Assembly (NCBI GenBank): GCA_038229295.1
Contig: JBBROO010000008.1
Span: 14,480 to 78,479, forward strand
Direction: 5' to 3'
From: JAJPGZ01 sp038229295
Lineage (GTDB): Bacteria; Verrucomicrobiota; Verrucomicrobiia; Chthoniobacterales; UBA10450
DNA: 64,000 bases
Shown here: piece after piece, positions 8,486 to 17,477 of the stretch
Position numbering within the stretch: the stretch's first letter is position 1
How the letters are laid out: the number at the start of each line of letters is the position of its first letter
Notes under the pieces: generated by a model
What the model was told of the DNA's origin: nothing
The model's input: only the letters and a program-made list of their open reading frames with translations
Database searches by the model: none
Made by a program: the position numbers and the translations under genes

Positions 8486-10060
8486 TCAATGCCGCTCCAG
8501 AAAGCGATGCACATCCTCCGCCAGTTTTCGCCCGATCCCTTCCGTCTCCGCGATCTCATCCACGCTCGCTTTCCGCAAGCGATTGACCGATCCAAATTTT
8601 CGCAGCAATAAATTTTTTCGGTTCTGACTGACGCCCGGACAATCATCCAGAATGCTTTCGCCGATCCGTTTCTTCATCAGCAACTGGTGATACGTATTCG
8701 CAAATCGGTGCGCTTCATCGCGAATGCGCTGCAGCAAACGCAACGCACCCGAATCAAGCGAAAGCTGCAACGGCAATGCGCGCCCCGGCCGATAAATCTC
8801 CTCGTGCTCTTTCGCCAGTCCGATGATCGGCAATTCATGCAAGCCCAGTCGCTGCAACTCATGACAAGCGGACGAAAGCTGTCCTTTCCCTCCGTCGACA
8901 ATAATCAAATCCGGCAAACGCACCGGCGCCGCGCTTTCCGTTGATTGAACGTTGGACGTTTGCTTCTCCAATCGCTGCAAGCCATCCACTGTTTCCTCCT
9001 GCGAAAACTCCGCCACGTCCGGATTTGCTTCGCGCGCTTCCAGCAGCACGCGCGCGTATCGCCGCCTAACGACCTCCGCCATGCTCGCAAAATCATCCTG
9101 GCCTTCCACCGTCCGCACCCGATATCGCCGATAACAATCCTTGTCCGGCACGCCGTCGCGAAAACAAACCATCGATGCCACCACGTGCGTCGTGGAAATA
9201 TTCGAGATGTCGAAGCACTCCATCACGCGCGGCAATCGCGAAAGTTGCAGCGCGTCCGCGAGCGATTGCACATCGGCCACCGGATCGATCGTGCTCGGCA
9301 AACTGCCGCGCGTAAATCTCCTTGTCGATCTTGTCGTGTTGCGCAGGTCGTCGATCATGTTCCGGAGCTCGGCCGCTTTTTCGAAATCGGTTTTGTCCGC
9401 CGCCTTGCGCATCTCCTCTTCCAGCGCCGTGATCAGTTCGCGCGAATGCCCTTCCAGAAATTGGCACGCTTGTCCGGCGCGCTCGCGATATTGCTCCGCC
9501 GTGATCTCGCTCAATCGCACCGGCACTTGATAAGTCGATGACTTCAATTCGCGCGGCGTCGGCGAACCGCGGCCAAATGTCAGCACGCCAAATTTCTTGC
9601 GCATGAAATTCAACGTCTGCCGCAGCGCCCCCGCGTGCGCATACGGCCCGAAGTAGCGCGCGTTGTCGTCTTTTTTGAATCGCGCCAGCCGAAATCGCGG
9701 CCACTCTTCCGACATGTCGATCTTCACCAGAAGAAATCGTTTATCGTCGCGAAACGAAATGTTGTAACGCGGCCGATATTCCTTAATCAACTTGCCTTCG
9801 AGCAAAAGCGATTCCGCTTCGCTGCGCACCACGTGCGTCTCAAAATCCCAAACCGCATCGAGTAGCGCGCGCGTCTTGAGATCGGCCACCGCCAGCTTCG
9901 ACGGCATAAAGTATGAACTCACGCGCTTGCGCAAATCGCGCGCCTTACCCACGTAGATCACGCGGTTGAAGCGATCGCGCATTAGATACACGCCCGGCTT
10001 GTGCGGGACATCGTGCACCTTCTTGCTCAAGTCCGGTTTTTCTTTTGTCACGAGTGCCAT
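8486..10060 (-). CDS. uvrC: Excinuclease ABC subunit C
   Basis: 524 residues, somewhat shorter than the usual 600. GIY-YIG nuclease domain at the N-terminus (PGVYLMRD … VIYVGKARDLRKRVSSYF), UVR motif near the middle (DFEKAAELRNMIDDL), RNase-H-like C-terminal nuclease domain (MECFDISNIS, LIIVDGGKGQLSSA) and terminal helix-hairpin-helix repeats (EGIGRKLAEDVHRFL). It cuts both sides of UvrB-marked lesions. A non-conserved stretch (RLEKQTSNVQSTESAAP) just before the DGGKGQ strand is encoded by a heptamer-repeat fragment. Its start is only 20 bases from the divergent flavoprotein gene. Confidence 0.96.
   Translation of the reverse strand: MALVTKEKPDLSKKVHDVPHKPGVYLMRDRFNRVIYVGKARDLRKRVSSYFMPSKLAVADLKTRALLDAVWDFETHVVRSEAESLLLEGKLIKEYRPRYNISFRDDKRFLLVKIDMSEEWPRFRLARFKKDDNARYFGPYAHAGALRQTLNFMRKKFGVLTFGRGSPTPRELKSSTYQVPVRLSEITAEQYRERAGQACQFLEGHSRELITALEEEMRKAADKTDFEKAAELRNMIDDLRNTTRSTRRFTRGSLPSTIDPVADVQSLADALQLSRLPRVMECFDISNISTTHVVASMVCFRDGVPDKDCYRRYRVRTVEGQDDFASMAEVVRRRYARVLLEAREANPDVAEFSQEETVDGLQRLEKQTSNVQSTESAAPVRLPDLIIVDGGKGQLSSACHELQRLGLHELPIIGLAKEHEEIYRPGRALPLQLSLDSGALRLLQRIRDEAHRFANTYHQLLMKKRIGESILDDCPGVSQNRKNLLLRKFGSVNRLRKASVDEIAETEGIGRKLAEDVHRFLERH
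8945..8968. repeat. TTGAACG-family repeat fragment inside uvrC
   Basis: TTGAACG and TTGGACG followed by TTTGCTTCTC match, with one base difference, the end of the right arm and flank of the hairpin element at 5347-5370. Here it lies in frame within uvrC and encodes a non-conserved loop (KQTSNVQ), which suggests insertion of repeat DNA into a tolerant site of the protein. Confidence 0.8.
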
Positions 10061-10080
10061 CTCCTACAAGATCGACAATC

Positions 10081-11160
10081 ATGTTTGATGTTGCAATCGT
10101 CGGCGCCGGCCCGGCCGGATCGACCTGCGCCGCGTTCTGCGCCGCGGCGGGATTGCAAACCATTCTCATCGAGCGCGAAAAATTTCCGCGCGAGAAAGTC
10201 TGTGGCGATTGCTTGAATCCGGCGTGCTGGCCGGTGTTGCGTCGACTTGATGTCGCTGATCAAGTTCGCGCTTTGCCGCATGGAAAACTCGACGCCGTCG
10301 AGTTCATCGCCATCGGCGGCGCAAATGTTCATGTCGATCTTCCAGCGGGCGATAACGCCGAGATCGCGATCAAGCGCAGCTTTCTCGACCAACTCCTGCT
10401 CACGCGCGCACGCGAACTTGGCGCGCAGGTCCGCGAGTCAACCATCGTCAGCGCGATTGAGCGGACGCGCTGGGAAACATGGAAGATCGACATCGTCACT
10501 GAAAAAATCAGCGCGCGTTTTCTCATCGGCGCCGACGGACGCAACTCCAGCATCGCGCGGCTACGCAATTTACTTCCGCGCGCGGAACGCGAACGGGTCG
10601 CGCTGCAAACCCACCTTCCGTTGCCGGACTGTTTCGGAAATCGCGTCGTGCTGCAATTTCTGCGCGAAGGCTATTCCGGTCAGGCCCCGGTGAACGAACA
10701 CGAGCTCAATGTGTGTTTGGTCGGCCGCCCGAAATCGATTTCCAATCTCAAGCTCTGGGCCGAAAACCACTTCGGAATTTCGACCGAACATTCCTGGCGC
10801 ACGATCACGCCGCTGACGCGCGCGCCGTTGGCGCCGGCGCACGACAGTTTGCTTTTCGTCGGCGACGCGGCGCGTGTGGTCGAGCCATTCACTGGCGAAG
10901 GAATTTATTACGCGCTGCGTTCCGGCGAGCTCGCCGCGAATGCGATTGTCGATCTTGCGCGCGAGCAAGATCGACAATCGACTTTGCGCGAATTTACCCG
11001 CGCACATGCCGCCATGTATCGCGGACGTTTGTGGATAAACCAACTCGCACGCGCCGCCGTTCTTTCGCCGCGAATTGCATCGGCTTTCGTGCACGCGGCC
11101 AAATTCCAGCCGTCGCTTCTGCGATTGCTTACGACAAAGATTGTTGCCGACACGCCTTGA
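10081..11160 (+). CDS. FAD-dependent oxidoreductase, geranylgeranyl-reductase-like
   Basis: About 359 residues from ATG 10081. The N-terminal dinucleotide-binding fold is VAIVGAGPAGSTCAAFCA, followed by the REKVCGDCLNP signature of the geranylgeranyl reductase / flavin-dependent dehydrogenase family and the second FAD motif LFVGDAARVVEPFTGEGIYY. Relatives saturate prenyl chains or act in quinone and lipid metabolism; substrate unknown here. The open frame begins at 10045, but that would overlap uvrC; ATG 10081 directly follows the decamer AAGATCGACA (10068-10077). The 3' end overlaps folD convergently by 32 bases. Confidence 0.85.
   Translation: MFDVAIVGAGPAGSTCAAFCAAAGLQTILIEREKFPREKVCGDCLNPACWPVLRRLDVADQVRALPHGKLDAVEFIAIGGANVHVDLPAGDNAEIAIKRSFLDQLLLTRARELGAQVRESTIVSAIERTRWETWKIDIVTEKISARFLIGADGRNSSIARLRNLLPRAERERVALQTHLPLPDCFGNRVVLQFLREGYSGQAPVNEHELNVCLVGRPKSISNLKLWAENHFGISTEHSWRTITPLTRAPLAPAHDSLLFVGDAARVVEPFTGEGIYYALRSGELAANAIVDLAREQDRQSTLREFTRAHAAMYRGRLWINQLARAAVLSPRIASAFVHAAKFQPSLLRLLTTKIVADTP
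10945..10978. repeat. Head-to-head decamer pair (perfect 12-bp inverted repeat)
   Basis: ATTGTCGATCTT (10945-10956) and AAGATCGACAAT (10967-10978) form a perfect 12-base inverted repeat with a 10-base loop inside the flavoprotein gene, encoding IVDL, AREQ and DRQS. The arrangement could form a hairpin in mRNA or a cruciform in DNA. Confidence 0.95.
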
Positions 11161-12013
11161 CCGTGTTCGCCATCAACATCGCGATGGTCATCGGTCCGAC
11201 GCCGCCCGGCACCGGCGTGATCGCTTTCACTTTCGGCGCGACCTCCGCAAGATCGACATCTCCGACCAATCGATAGCCGCGCTCGGCCTTCGCGTCTTCC
11301 ACGCGATTGATTCCGACATCGATAATGACAGCACCTTCGCGAATGTGATTGGCTTTGACGAAATTGGCGCGGCCAATTGCCGCAATCAGAATGTCGGCCG
11401 AGCGCGTAATCGTTTCGAGATTCTGCGTGCGCGAATGCGCGATCGTGACGGTGGCATCGCCGCCTTTGCCTTTTTGCATTAGCAGAAGCGCGAGCGGTTT
11501 TCCGACGATCATGCTGCGGCCGAGCACGACGATGTGCGCGCCGGCGATGTCGATCTTGCTTTCAATGAGCAGACGTTGAATGCCTAACGGGGTGCAGGGA
11601 ACGAATCCGCTCGCGTCACCGAGCGCGAGCTTGGCTACGTTCTCCGGATGGAAACCGTCCACGTCTTTTTGCGGATCGAGCGCGCGGACGACAGCAGCCT
11701 CATCGATTTGTTTCGGCGGGGGCGATTGGACTAGGATGCCGTGAATCGATCGGTCGCGGTTCAACGCGGCGACGCGGCCTAACAACTCGTCCTGCTTCGT
11801 CGCAGCTGGCAATTCTAATTTGACCGAGTGCAATCCGAGCTCGCGACTTATCTTGTCTTTCGAGCGGACGTAGGCGCGCGACGCCGGGTCGTCGCCGATG
11901 AGCACGACGGCAAGTCCGGGTGTGACGCCCGTAGATTTTAACTCGGCGATCTGCGCGCGAAGATCGACATAAACGTTTTCGGCGATGGCACGGCCGTCGA
12001 TCAGATTGCTCAC
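11129..12013 (-). CDS. folD: Methylenetetrahydrofolate dehydrogenase/cyclohydrolase
   Basis: 294 residues, standard FolD length. The catalytic lysine lies in SRAYVRSKDKISRELG; GILVQSPPPKQID replaces the common QLPLPKHI; DVDGFHPENVAKL, the FVPCTPLG segment and the NADP-binding GRSMIVGKPLALLL are all present, as is the C-terminal TPVPGGVGPMTIAMLM. It interconverts 5,10-methylene-THF and 10-formyl-THF. Decamer copies at 11249 (VDLAEVAP), 11548 (KIDIAG) and 11960 (VDLRAQI) fall at natural VDL/KID positions. Confidence 0.96.
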   Translation of the reverse strand: MSNLIDGRAIAENVYVDLRAQIAELKSTGVTPGLAVVLIGDDPASRAYVRSKDKISRELGLHSVKLELPAATKQDELLGRVAALNRDRSIHGILVQSPPPKQIDEAAVVRALDPQKDVDGFHPENVAKLALGDASGFVPCTPLGIQRLLIESKIDIAGAHIVVLGRSMIVGKPLALLLMQKGKGGDATVTIAHSRTQNLETITRSADILIAAIGRANFVKANHIREGAVIIDVGINRVEDAKAERGYRLVGDVDLAEVAPKVKAITPVPGGVGPMTIAMLMANTVKACRQQSLS

Positions 12014-12031
12014 GCGCGGAAGGTAAATGAC

Positions 12032-12679
12032 TCAGCGCGTTTCAACCAGTGCCATCATCGTTTCCTGCAAACGCACACGCTCGGCTTCGAATTCCGCGTC
12101 GGTAGATGTCGATCTTACGTAATGGCGTTGCCCAAAGATGACTCGCACTTTCGAAAAGGGTTTGGGCAAAATGAATCGGTCCCAACTTTTGACTCGCCAA
12201 CAATTGGAAAATTCCAAGTTGGCCGGGACAACCGGCGCGCCAGTTTTTTGCGCGAGAAAGACAATTCCGTCGCCGAGTTGGTAGACCGGACCGCGCGGAC
12301 CGTCGGGCGTGATTAAAACATCGCCGCCGGATGCGATGATGTCGGCCAATTGCAAAAGCGCGCTCGGGCCTTTACGCGAACTCGATCCGCGCACGGCTTT
12401 GAATCCGTAACGCTCGATGACGTCGGCGATGATTGCGCCGTCGCGGCTTGCGCTAATGAGTGCGCCACCGCCGCGACGCGCGGGAAAGAATTTCCAGACG
12501 ACGTAAGCGCTCAGCAAAAGACGATTGTGCCAGAGCGCGCCGATGAAGCGCTCGGTCGGCGGCACGGTGGTTACGGCGCCGCGATCTTCCAATTCGAAGC
12601 GCAGCGTGCGCGTCCAAAGTTTTAGCAATGGAAACCCGAGCGCGATCAACCAGCGCGCGAGTCGGCCTTCGATTTTCAA
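12032..12679 (-). CDS. Lysophospholipid acyltransferase family protein (DUF374-like)
   Basis: About 215 residues. The frame is open to 13006, but the likely start is TTG at 12679, which overlaps the ubiX stop as TTGA and gives an N-terminus MKIEGRLARWLIALG. Conserved blocks are FIGALWHNRLLL (the H-containing acyltransferase motif), SASRDGAIIADVIERYG, ITPDGPRGPVY and GAPVVPANLEFSNCW, which fit DUF374/lauroyl-transferase-like membrane enzymes that acylate lipid A or phospholipid precursors. A decamer copy near the C-terminus (12107) encodes VRSTST. Confidence 0.75.
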   Translation of the reverse strand: MKIEGRLARWLIALGFPLLKLWTRTLRFELEDRGAVTTVPPTERFIGALWHNRLLLSAYVVWKFFPARRGGGALISASRDGAIIADVIERYGFKAVRGSSSRKGPSALLQLADIIASGGDVLITPDGPRGPVYQLGDGIVFLAQKTGAPVVPANLEFSNCWRVKSWDRFILPKPFSKVRVIFGQRHYVRSTSTDAEFEAERVRLQETMMALVETR

Positions 12680-13248
12680 CTTTTCTTCGGGGACGATTCC
12701 GGCGAATCCTGCCAGCGATACGCGCGCGGATTCGGCAAGCCCAGTTGATCGAGCACGCGCCAGACCACGGTGTCGACAAGATCGACAATCGAATTTGGCC
12801 GGCTGTAGAAAGATGGGATCGCGGGAAGGACAACGGCGCCGGCCTCGAGCAGCGTGACGATGTTTCGCGCGTGTACTAAACTCCACGGAGTCTCGCGCGG
12901 GACGACGATAAGTTTGCGCCGCTCTTTCAAAAACACATCGGCCGCGCGCAACAACGCGCTCTCGCCCGAACCGGAAGCAATGCGACCGATGGTCGACATG
13001 GAGCAAGGAATAATCACCATGGCGTCGAACCGCGCCGAGCCGCTAACGAATGGAACATTGAGATCGTTCTCGCCATGCTGCGCGATTCCCACCGGAACTT
13101 TGAGCTCATCCACTTCTTGCGCGGCGACTTGTTTAGCGTGCCCGCTCATGACGAGATGGATTTCGTGCGCGACGGGATCGAGCTGCTCGAGCAAACGTTG
13201 CAAATAAATCGTGCCGCTGGCGCCAGTGGCGGCGATGACGAATTTCAT
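12676..13248 (-). CDS. ubiX: Flavin prenyltransferase UbiX
   Basis: 190 residues from ATG 13248 (MKFVIAATGASGTIYLQRLL), the canonical N-terminus; the open frame reaches 13284. Motifs VVIPCSMSTIGRIASG and VVPRETPWSLVHARN are diagnostic. The enzyme prenylates FMN to make prenyl-FMN for UbiD-type decarboxylases, which in futalosine menaquinone pathways are often needed; no ubiD is in the window. It is coupled to the downstream acyltransferase through a TTGA overlap. Confidence 0.92.
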   Translation of the reverse strand: MKFVIAATGASGTIYLQRLLEQLDPVAHEIHLVMSGHAKQVAAQEVDELKVPVGIAQHGENDLNVPFVSGSARFDAMVIIPCSMSTIGRIASGSGESALLRAADVFLKERRKLIVVPRETPWSLVHARNIVTLLEAGAVVLPAIPSFYSRPNSIVDLVDTVVWRVLDQLGLPNPRAYRWQDSPESSPKKS

Positions 13249-13295
13249 CGGAGTAAGTTTGAATTTAATCGCGGATCGGGGCAATAAGATACGCG

Positions 13296-13673
13296 ATGAT
13301 CAAAAAACTCTTACACACGCGCTATCGCGTGGCCGATCTGGAGAAGACGGTCGCGTTTTATCGGGACGTGCTCGGATTGAAAGAAACTCGCCGGCAAACT
13401 TCCGGACGCGGTTCGCAGCTGGTTTTTTTCAAAGCGCCCGGCAGCGATGAGGAGATCGAGATTTGCAAATTCGATGAAAGCGGGCCGGTAACGATGGGGC
13501 CGGACATCACGCATCTCGCTTTTGAAGTGGAGGATCTCGATCAATTCGCGCGGGCAGCGGCGGCCAAAGGTTATCCGTTGTCGGACGGTCCGCATAAAGG
13601 TAGTCACGGACGGATCGCGTTCATCGATGCGCCGGAGGGTTACGAGATCGAATTGATCGAACCCGCGAAGTAG
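13296..13673 (+). CDS. VOC-family protein, lactoylglutathione-lyase-like
   Basis: 125 residues made of two beta-alpha-beta-beta-beta modules. HTRYRVADLEKTVAFYRDVL opens the first module with a metal-ligand histidine; HLAFEVEDLDQF supplies the second, and EIEI and YEIELIE the glutamates. The order and length fit glyoxalase I (gloA), which isomerises the methylglyoxal-thiol adduct, but VOC proteins are diverse and the thiol used is unknown. The gene lies 47 bases from the divergent ubiX start. Confidence 0.85.
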   Translation: MIKKLLHTRYRVADLEKTVAFYRDVLGLKETRRQTSGRGSQLVFFKAPGSDEEIEICKFDESGPVTMGPDITHLAFEVEDLDQFARAAAAKGYPLSDGPHKGSHGRIAFIDAPEGYEIELIEPAK

Positions 13674-13738
13674 TAGCGTAAGATCGACATGTTATGTCCG
13701 CTTGCGCCTCCCGAATGTTTGCCGCTAATTCTTCGTTC

Positions 13739-14725
13739 ATGAAATTCGCGCGCGTTTGGATCGTAATTTTCTGCGCGACTTTCATCGCGGCTCCGATTTT
13801 CGCCCAAGACGAATCGGACAACGCAGTCCGCCCGACCGGGATCACGAAACCGGCGAAGAAGAAACACGTCGAGGCCGATGCGGAAGAATCGGAATCACCG
13901 GCGCCGAAAGCAAAACGCGCGCACGCGAAAATACCGAAGGCCGTAAAGGCGGAGCGCGAAGAACCGCTACCGCCTCCTCGCGTCACCGGCGGCGTGCCAA
14001 ACACGGGAGCGAAATCGGTCATGATGATCGACGCGCGCACCGGACAAACACTCTACGAAAAAAATCCGGACGAATCGCGTGCCGCGGCCAGCACGCAAAA
14101 ATTGCTGACCGCGCTCATCGTGGCCGAACACGGCTTCTTAGATCGACAAGTAACGGTCGAGCAGATCGACACCATGGCCGAGCCGGTGAAGTTGAACATC
14201 AAACCAGGCGACAGCTATCAGCGCATCGATCTCTTGCGCGCGTTGCTGGTGAAAAGCCCTAACGATGTCGCCCGTTGCCTGGCGCGCGACAACGCCGGCA
14301 GCATCGACGCTTTCGCCATGGTCATGAATCAACGTGCGCGTGAACTCGGCGCGACCCATTCACATTTTGTGAACCCAAACGGCTTGCCGATTCCGAACCA
14401 GTATTCATCGGCGCGCGATCTTTCTCTAATTGCGCGCGCGGCCTACGGGAATCCGACCATCCGTTCGATCGTCTGCCTGCCCCAGCTCGTTTTTCGTTAT
14501 GCCAACGGCCGCACGCGCGAATTAGAAAACACGAACAAAGTTTTGCGACAACTCTCGTATTGCAACGGCATGAAGACCGGTTACACCGAAGCGGCTGGCC
14601 ACTGCCTCATCGCCAGCGGCGCGCGGCCGGGACGCGACGTTATCGTCGTCGTCCTCGGCGACAGTAAAGCGGGCGTATGGCGAGATGCCGGCGCACTCCT
14701 GGCGTGGGGTCTCTGGAACGGCTGA
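13739..14725 (+). CDS. D-alanyl-D-alanine carboxypeptidase (PBP5/6 family, S11)
   Basis: About 328 residues from ATG 13739, chosen because it begins a signal peptide (MKFARVWIVIFCATFIAAPIFAQ); the frame opens at 13694. A Lys/Pro-rich linker precedes the catalytic domain with SxxK in AASTQKLLTAL, SxN in VKSPNDVA and KTG in GMKTGYTEAAG. It trims the terminal D-Ala of peptidoglycan stem peptides in the periplasm. The C-terminal beta domain and membrane anchor typical of PBP5 are missing or very short, so it may be soluble. A decamer lies at 13680 just upstream. Confidence 0.9.
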   Translation: MKFARVWIVIFCATFIAAPIFAQDESDNAVRPTGITKPAKKKHVEADAEESESPAPKAKRAHAKIPKAVKAEREEPLPPPRVTGGVPNTGAKSVMMIDARTGQTLYEKNPDESRAAASTQKLLTALIVAEHGFLDRQVTVEQIDTMAEPVKLNIKPGDSYQRIDLLRALLVKSPNDVARCLARDNAGSIDAFAMVMNQRARELGATHSHFVNPNGLPIPNQYSSARDLSLIARAAYGNPTIRSIVCLPQLVFRYANGRTRELENTNKVLRQLSYCNGMKTGYTEAAGHCLIASGARPGRDVIVVVLGDSKAGVWRDAGALLAWGLWNG

Positions 14726-14776
14726 GCGAATTTCTTCGCTCGTTAGATCGACATCAGCTTTCCGCGCAGCGCTAAT

Positions 14777-15046
14777 TTACGGCGTCCGCGATGAGGCCGA
14801 GTAACGCAACAACGGTGTCGGGACGAGCGACGGATTCTTTTCCGGCTCAGTCGGGCCTTCCGCCGGAATATCTTCAGGGCCTTCCGCCGGCGCCGCGGGC
14901 TCACCCACCGCGGCGTTACCGTTGCTGGCGTATTTCGCCGTCAAACGTTGTTCCAAAGTCTGATGCTGAGCCGTGGTCTGACTGGTAGTCGAACAAGCGG
15001 GGAGCAATGCGAGGCTGAGTAAACAAGCGGCGATTTCGATTTTCAT
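14777..15046 (-). CDS. Small predicted lipoprotein
   Basis: 89 residues. The N-terminus (MKIEIAACLLSLALLPACST) is a lipoprotein signal with lipobox LPAC. The rest is polar and rich in Ala, Glu and Pro with an internal repeat (AEGPEDIPAEGPTEPE), predicted disordered. No family recognised. An inverted repeat GGCAGA…TCTGCC (15064-15085) and AT-rich bases lie in the presumed 5' leader. Function unknown. Confidence 0.6.
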   Translation of the reverse strand: MKIEIAACLLSLALLPACSTTSQTTAQHQTLEQRLTAKYASNGNAAVGEPAAPAEGPEDIPAEGPTEPEKNPSLVPTPLLRYSASSRTP

Positions 15047-15139
15047 ATTCGGTTCGAGTGTCTGGCAGAGTTAATTGGTTCTGCCGATGGATATATAATT
15101 ACTATAATCCGACGGGAGAGCGCAAGTGTTTTTTTCGCT

Positions 15140-16009
15140 TCAAACAAAGCGAGCTAAAATCGGGCCTAACTTATCGATTGTCGATCTTGGCCAAAGCTTT
15201 CGGTCCGTGGTCAGCGCGGCGGCAAGAGCGGTGTGTTCCGGCCAGTCCGGCGCCGTCGGGATCTTCGGGATAAGATCAACAAGAACTTTCTTGGCGGTTT
15301 CGGCATTCGCGACCAGATGACCGAAAACGGTCTGGGCCGAGACCGGTTCCTCTTCCACCTTCCAGCAATCGTAGTCGGTGATCATCGCCATGGTCGCGAG
15401 TGCGATCTCCGCTTCGCGCGCCAGTTTTGCCTCTGGTAAATTCGTCATACCGATAACATCGAAACCATTGCGGCGGTTCAACTCGGATTCTGCCCGCGTC
15501 GAAAACGCCGGCCCATCCATGTTCACGTATGTCCCGCCATTATGAACGGTAATTCCGAGCGAGGTCGCAGACGCGGCCAGCATGTTGCGCAAGTTTGTGC
15601 TGATCGGTTCGCCAAACGAAATGTGCGCCGCGATTCCGTCGCCGAAGAATGTATGGCCGCTGCGCTGACTCGTGCGGTCGTAAAATTGCGATGGCAAAAG
15701 CACATCGCGCGGTGCGTATTTTTCCTGGAGGCTGCCGACCGCCGTTACGCAGATGATCCAACGCACATTTAGCGATCTGAGCGCGTAAATGTTGGCCCGG
15801 TGATTCAATTCGTGCGGCAAGATGCGATGGCCGCGTCCGTGCCGCGGCAAAAAATAAACCTGACGTTCGCCGAGTTTCCCGCCGATGAGCGCGTCCGAAG
15901 GCGGACCGAACGGAGTGTCGATCTTGTGTTCGGTGGCGTCGCGCACTTCATCCACTTGATACAAACCGCTGCCGCCGATGATTCCAATTGCCGGTGCCTC
16001 TGTGCTCAT
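15140..16009 (-). CDS. mtnP: S-methyl-5'-thioadenosine phosphorylase
   Basis: 289 residues. IGIIGGSGLYQVDEV, the LPRHGRGHRILPHELNHRAN phosphate/ribose site and YVNMDGPAFSTRAESELNR are typical of the MTAP/PNP type II family; the aspartate pair in ITDYDCWK favours MTA over inosine. It phosphorolyses methylthioadenosine in methionine salvage, which fits the SAM-cycle genes near 45-48 kb. Decamer copies at 15179 (TIDKLGP region) and 15916 (HKIDTPFG). Confidence 0.92.
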   Translation of the reverse strand: MSTEAPAIGIIGGSGLYQVDEVRDATEHKIDTPFGPPSDALIGGKLGERQVYFLPRHGRGHRILPHELNHRANIYALRSLNVRWIICVTAVGSLQEKYAPRDVLLPSQFYDRTSQRSGHTFFGDGIAAHISFGEPISTNLRNMLAASATSLGITVHNGGTYVNMDGPAFSTRAESELNRRNGFDVIGMTNLPEAKLAREAEIALATMAMITDYDCWKVEEEPVSAQTVFGHLVANAETAKKVLVDLIPKIPTAPDWPEHTALAAALTTDRKLWPRSTIDKLGPILARFV

Positions 16010-16104
16010 TAGGCCGCGATTTAATCGGAAAGATCGACATGTTGGGAAGCGGATAATCTCGCCGTGGCCAAGCGCACGCGGCGGTGTATTCTTTCCGCCC
16101 GTCG

Positions 16105-17466
16105 ATGCCGAAATTTTTTATTAAGACTTACGGCTGTCAGATGAACGAGCGCGACTCGGAGCAGGTCGCGCATTCGCTGGTCGAGCGCGGCTATGAACTT
16201 GCGGCTAACGAGTTCGACGCGGACGTCGTGCTGCTCAACACCTGCAGCGTGCGCGACATGGCCGACCAGAAGGCGATCGGTAAAATGGGAATGCTCGGAC
16301 GCGTGGCTAAAGATCGTCCGCATGTCGTGTTCGGCTTTCTCGGTTGCATGGCGCAGGCGCGCGGAGCTGAACTGCTGAAAAATTTGCCGCATGTCGATCT
16401 TGTCGTGGGCACGCAGAAGTTTCATCGCGTGGCCGATTATGTGGAGCATGCGCTGGAAAGAAAACGGCACCGTCGCATGGACGATCCTCGTTTTTCCATT
16501 GTCGATGTTGCAGAAGAGGTCGGGTCGCAGCAAACAATCCGCGAACAAACACTCGCGCCAAAACAAGCGGCCGCGTTTGTCTCCATCATGCAGGGCTGCA
16601 ATATGCATTGCACATTTTGCATTGTGCCGCAGACGCGCGGGTCGGAGCGCAGTCGCTCCATTGCGGAAATTGTCGGCGAAGTCCGCCATCTCGTCGCCCG
16701 CGGCGTCAAAGAAGTCACGCTGCTCGGGCAAATCGTAAACCTCTACGGCCGCCACGAATTTCCCAAGATCGACAACAAGAGTCCGTTTGTGCAATTGCTC
16801 GAGGCCGTTCATGAAATCGACGGGCTCGCACGCCTCCGATTCACTTCGCCGCATCCGATCGGATTTCGCGAGGACTTGATCGCAGCCTTCGCGCGTTTGC
16901 CGAAACTGGTCGAGCACGTGCATCTCCCGCTGCAGTCGGGCTCGAATAAAATCCTGAAAGCGATGCACCGCGCGTATACGGCAGAAGTATATGTCGATCT
17001 TGTCCGCCGCCTTCGCCTGGCGCGACCCGGCATTGCCCTAACGACTGATATCATCGTCGGATTTCCGGGCGAGACCGATGACGACTACCACCAGACGCGC
17101 GAACTGGTCGAGCAGATCGAGTTCGACAACGCCTTTGTCTTTCGTTATTCGCCGCGACGCGAAACACCCGCGGCGGAAATGAGCGAACAAGTTGATGAGG
17201 AAATTAAAGAACAACGAAACCGCACCTTGCTTGAAATCGTGGATGCGGCCACGCGCCGCGCGCATGAAAAACTTGTCGGTCAGACGCTGGAAGTTCTTTG
17301 CGAGGGCCCGAGTCGGACCAACGCCGCCCGTTTGATGGGACGCACGCGCACGAACAAAATCGTCGTGTTCGAAGGCGATGGTCGATTGACGGGTGAGATG
17401 GTCGATCTTCGCATCGAGCGCGCGAACGGATTCAGCTTGTATGGAACGCCGCTCATGCAAACCTGA
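16105..17466 (+). CDS. miaB: tRNA-2-methylthio-N6-isopentenyladenosine synthase
   Basis: 453 residues from ATG 16105 (MPKFFIKTYGCQMNERDSEQ); the frame opens at 16084. The N-terminal MTTase domain carries three auxiliary-cluster cysteines (YGCQMN, LNTCSVRD, GFLGCMAQ), the radical-SAM motif is GCNMHCTFCIVP, and a C-terminal TRAM domain ends the protein. It methylthiolates i6A37 of tRNAs reading UNN codons. Three decamer copies encode HVDL (16392), KIDN (16765) and YVDL (16992). Confidence 0.96.
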   Translation: MPKFFIKTYGCQMNERDSEQVAHSLVERGYELAANEFDADVVLLNTCSVRDMADQKAIGKMGMLGRVAKDRPHVVFGFLGCMAQARGAELLKNLPHVDLVVGTQKFHRVADYVEHALERKRHRRMDDPRFSIVDVAEEVGSQQTIREQTLAPKQAAAFVSIMQGCNMHCTFCIVPQTRGSERSRSIAEIVGEVRHLVARGVKEVTLLGQIVNLYGRHEFPKIDNKSPFVQLLEAVHEIDGLARLRFTSPHPIGFREDLIAAFARLPKLVEHVHLPLQSGSNKILKAMHRAYTAEVYVDLVRRLRLARPGIALTTDIIVGFPGETDDDYHQTRELVEQIEFDNAFVFRYSPRRETPAAEMSEQVDEEIKEQRNRTLLEIVDAATRRAHEKLVGQTLEVLCEGPSRTNAARLMGRTRTNKIVVFEGDGRLTGEMVDLRIERANGFSLYGTPLMQT

Positions 17467-17477
17467 ACGCGCCGCTG

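Noticed and set aside
12680..13006. N-terminal extension of the acyltransferase to 13006
   Set aside because: The extra residues are Arg/Cys/His-rich and run through ubiX in another frame; TTG 12679 with TTGA coupling fits better.
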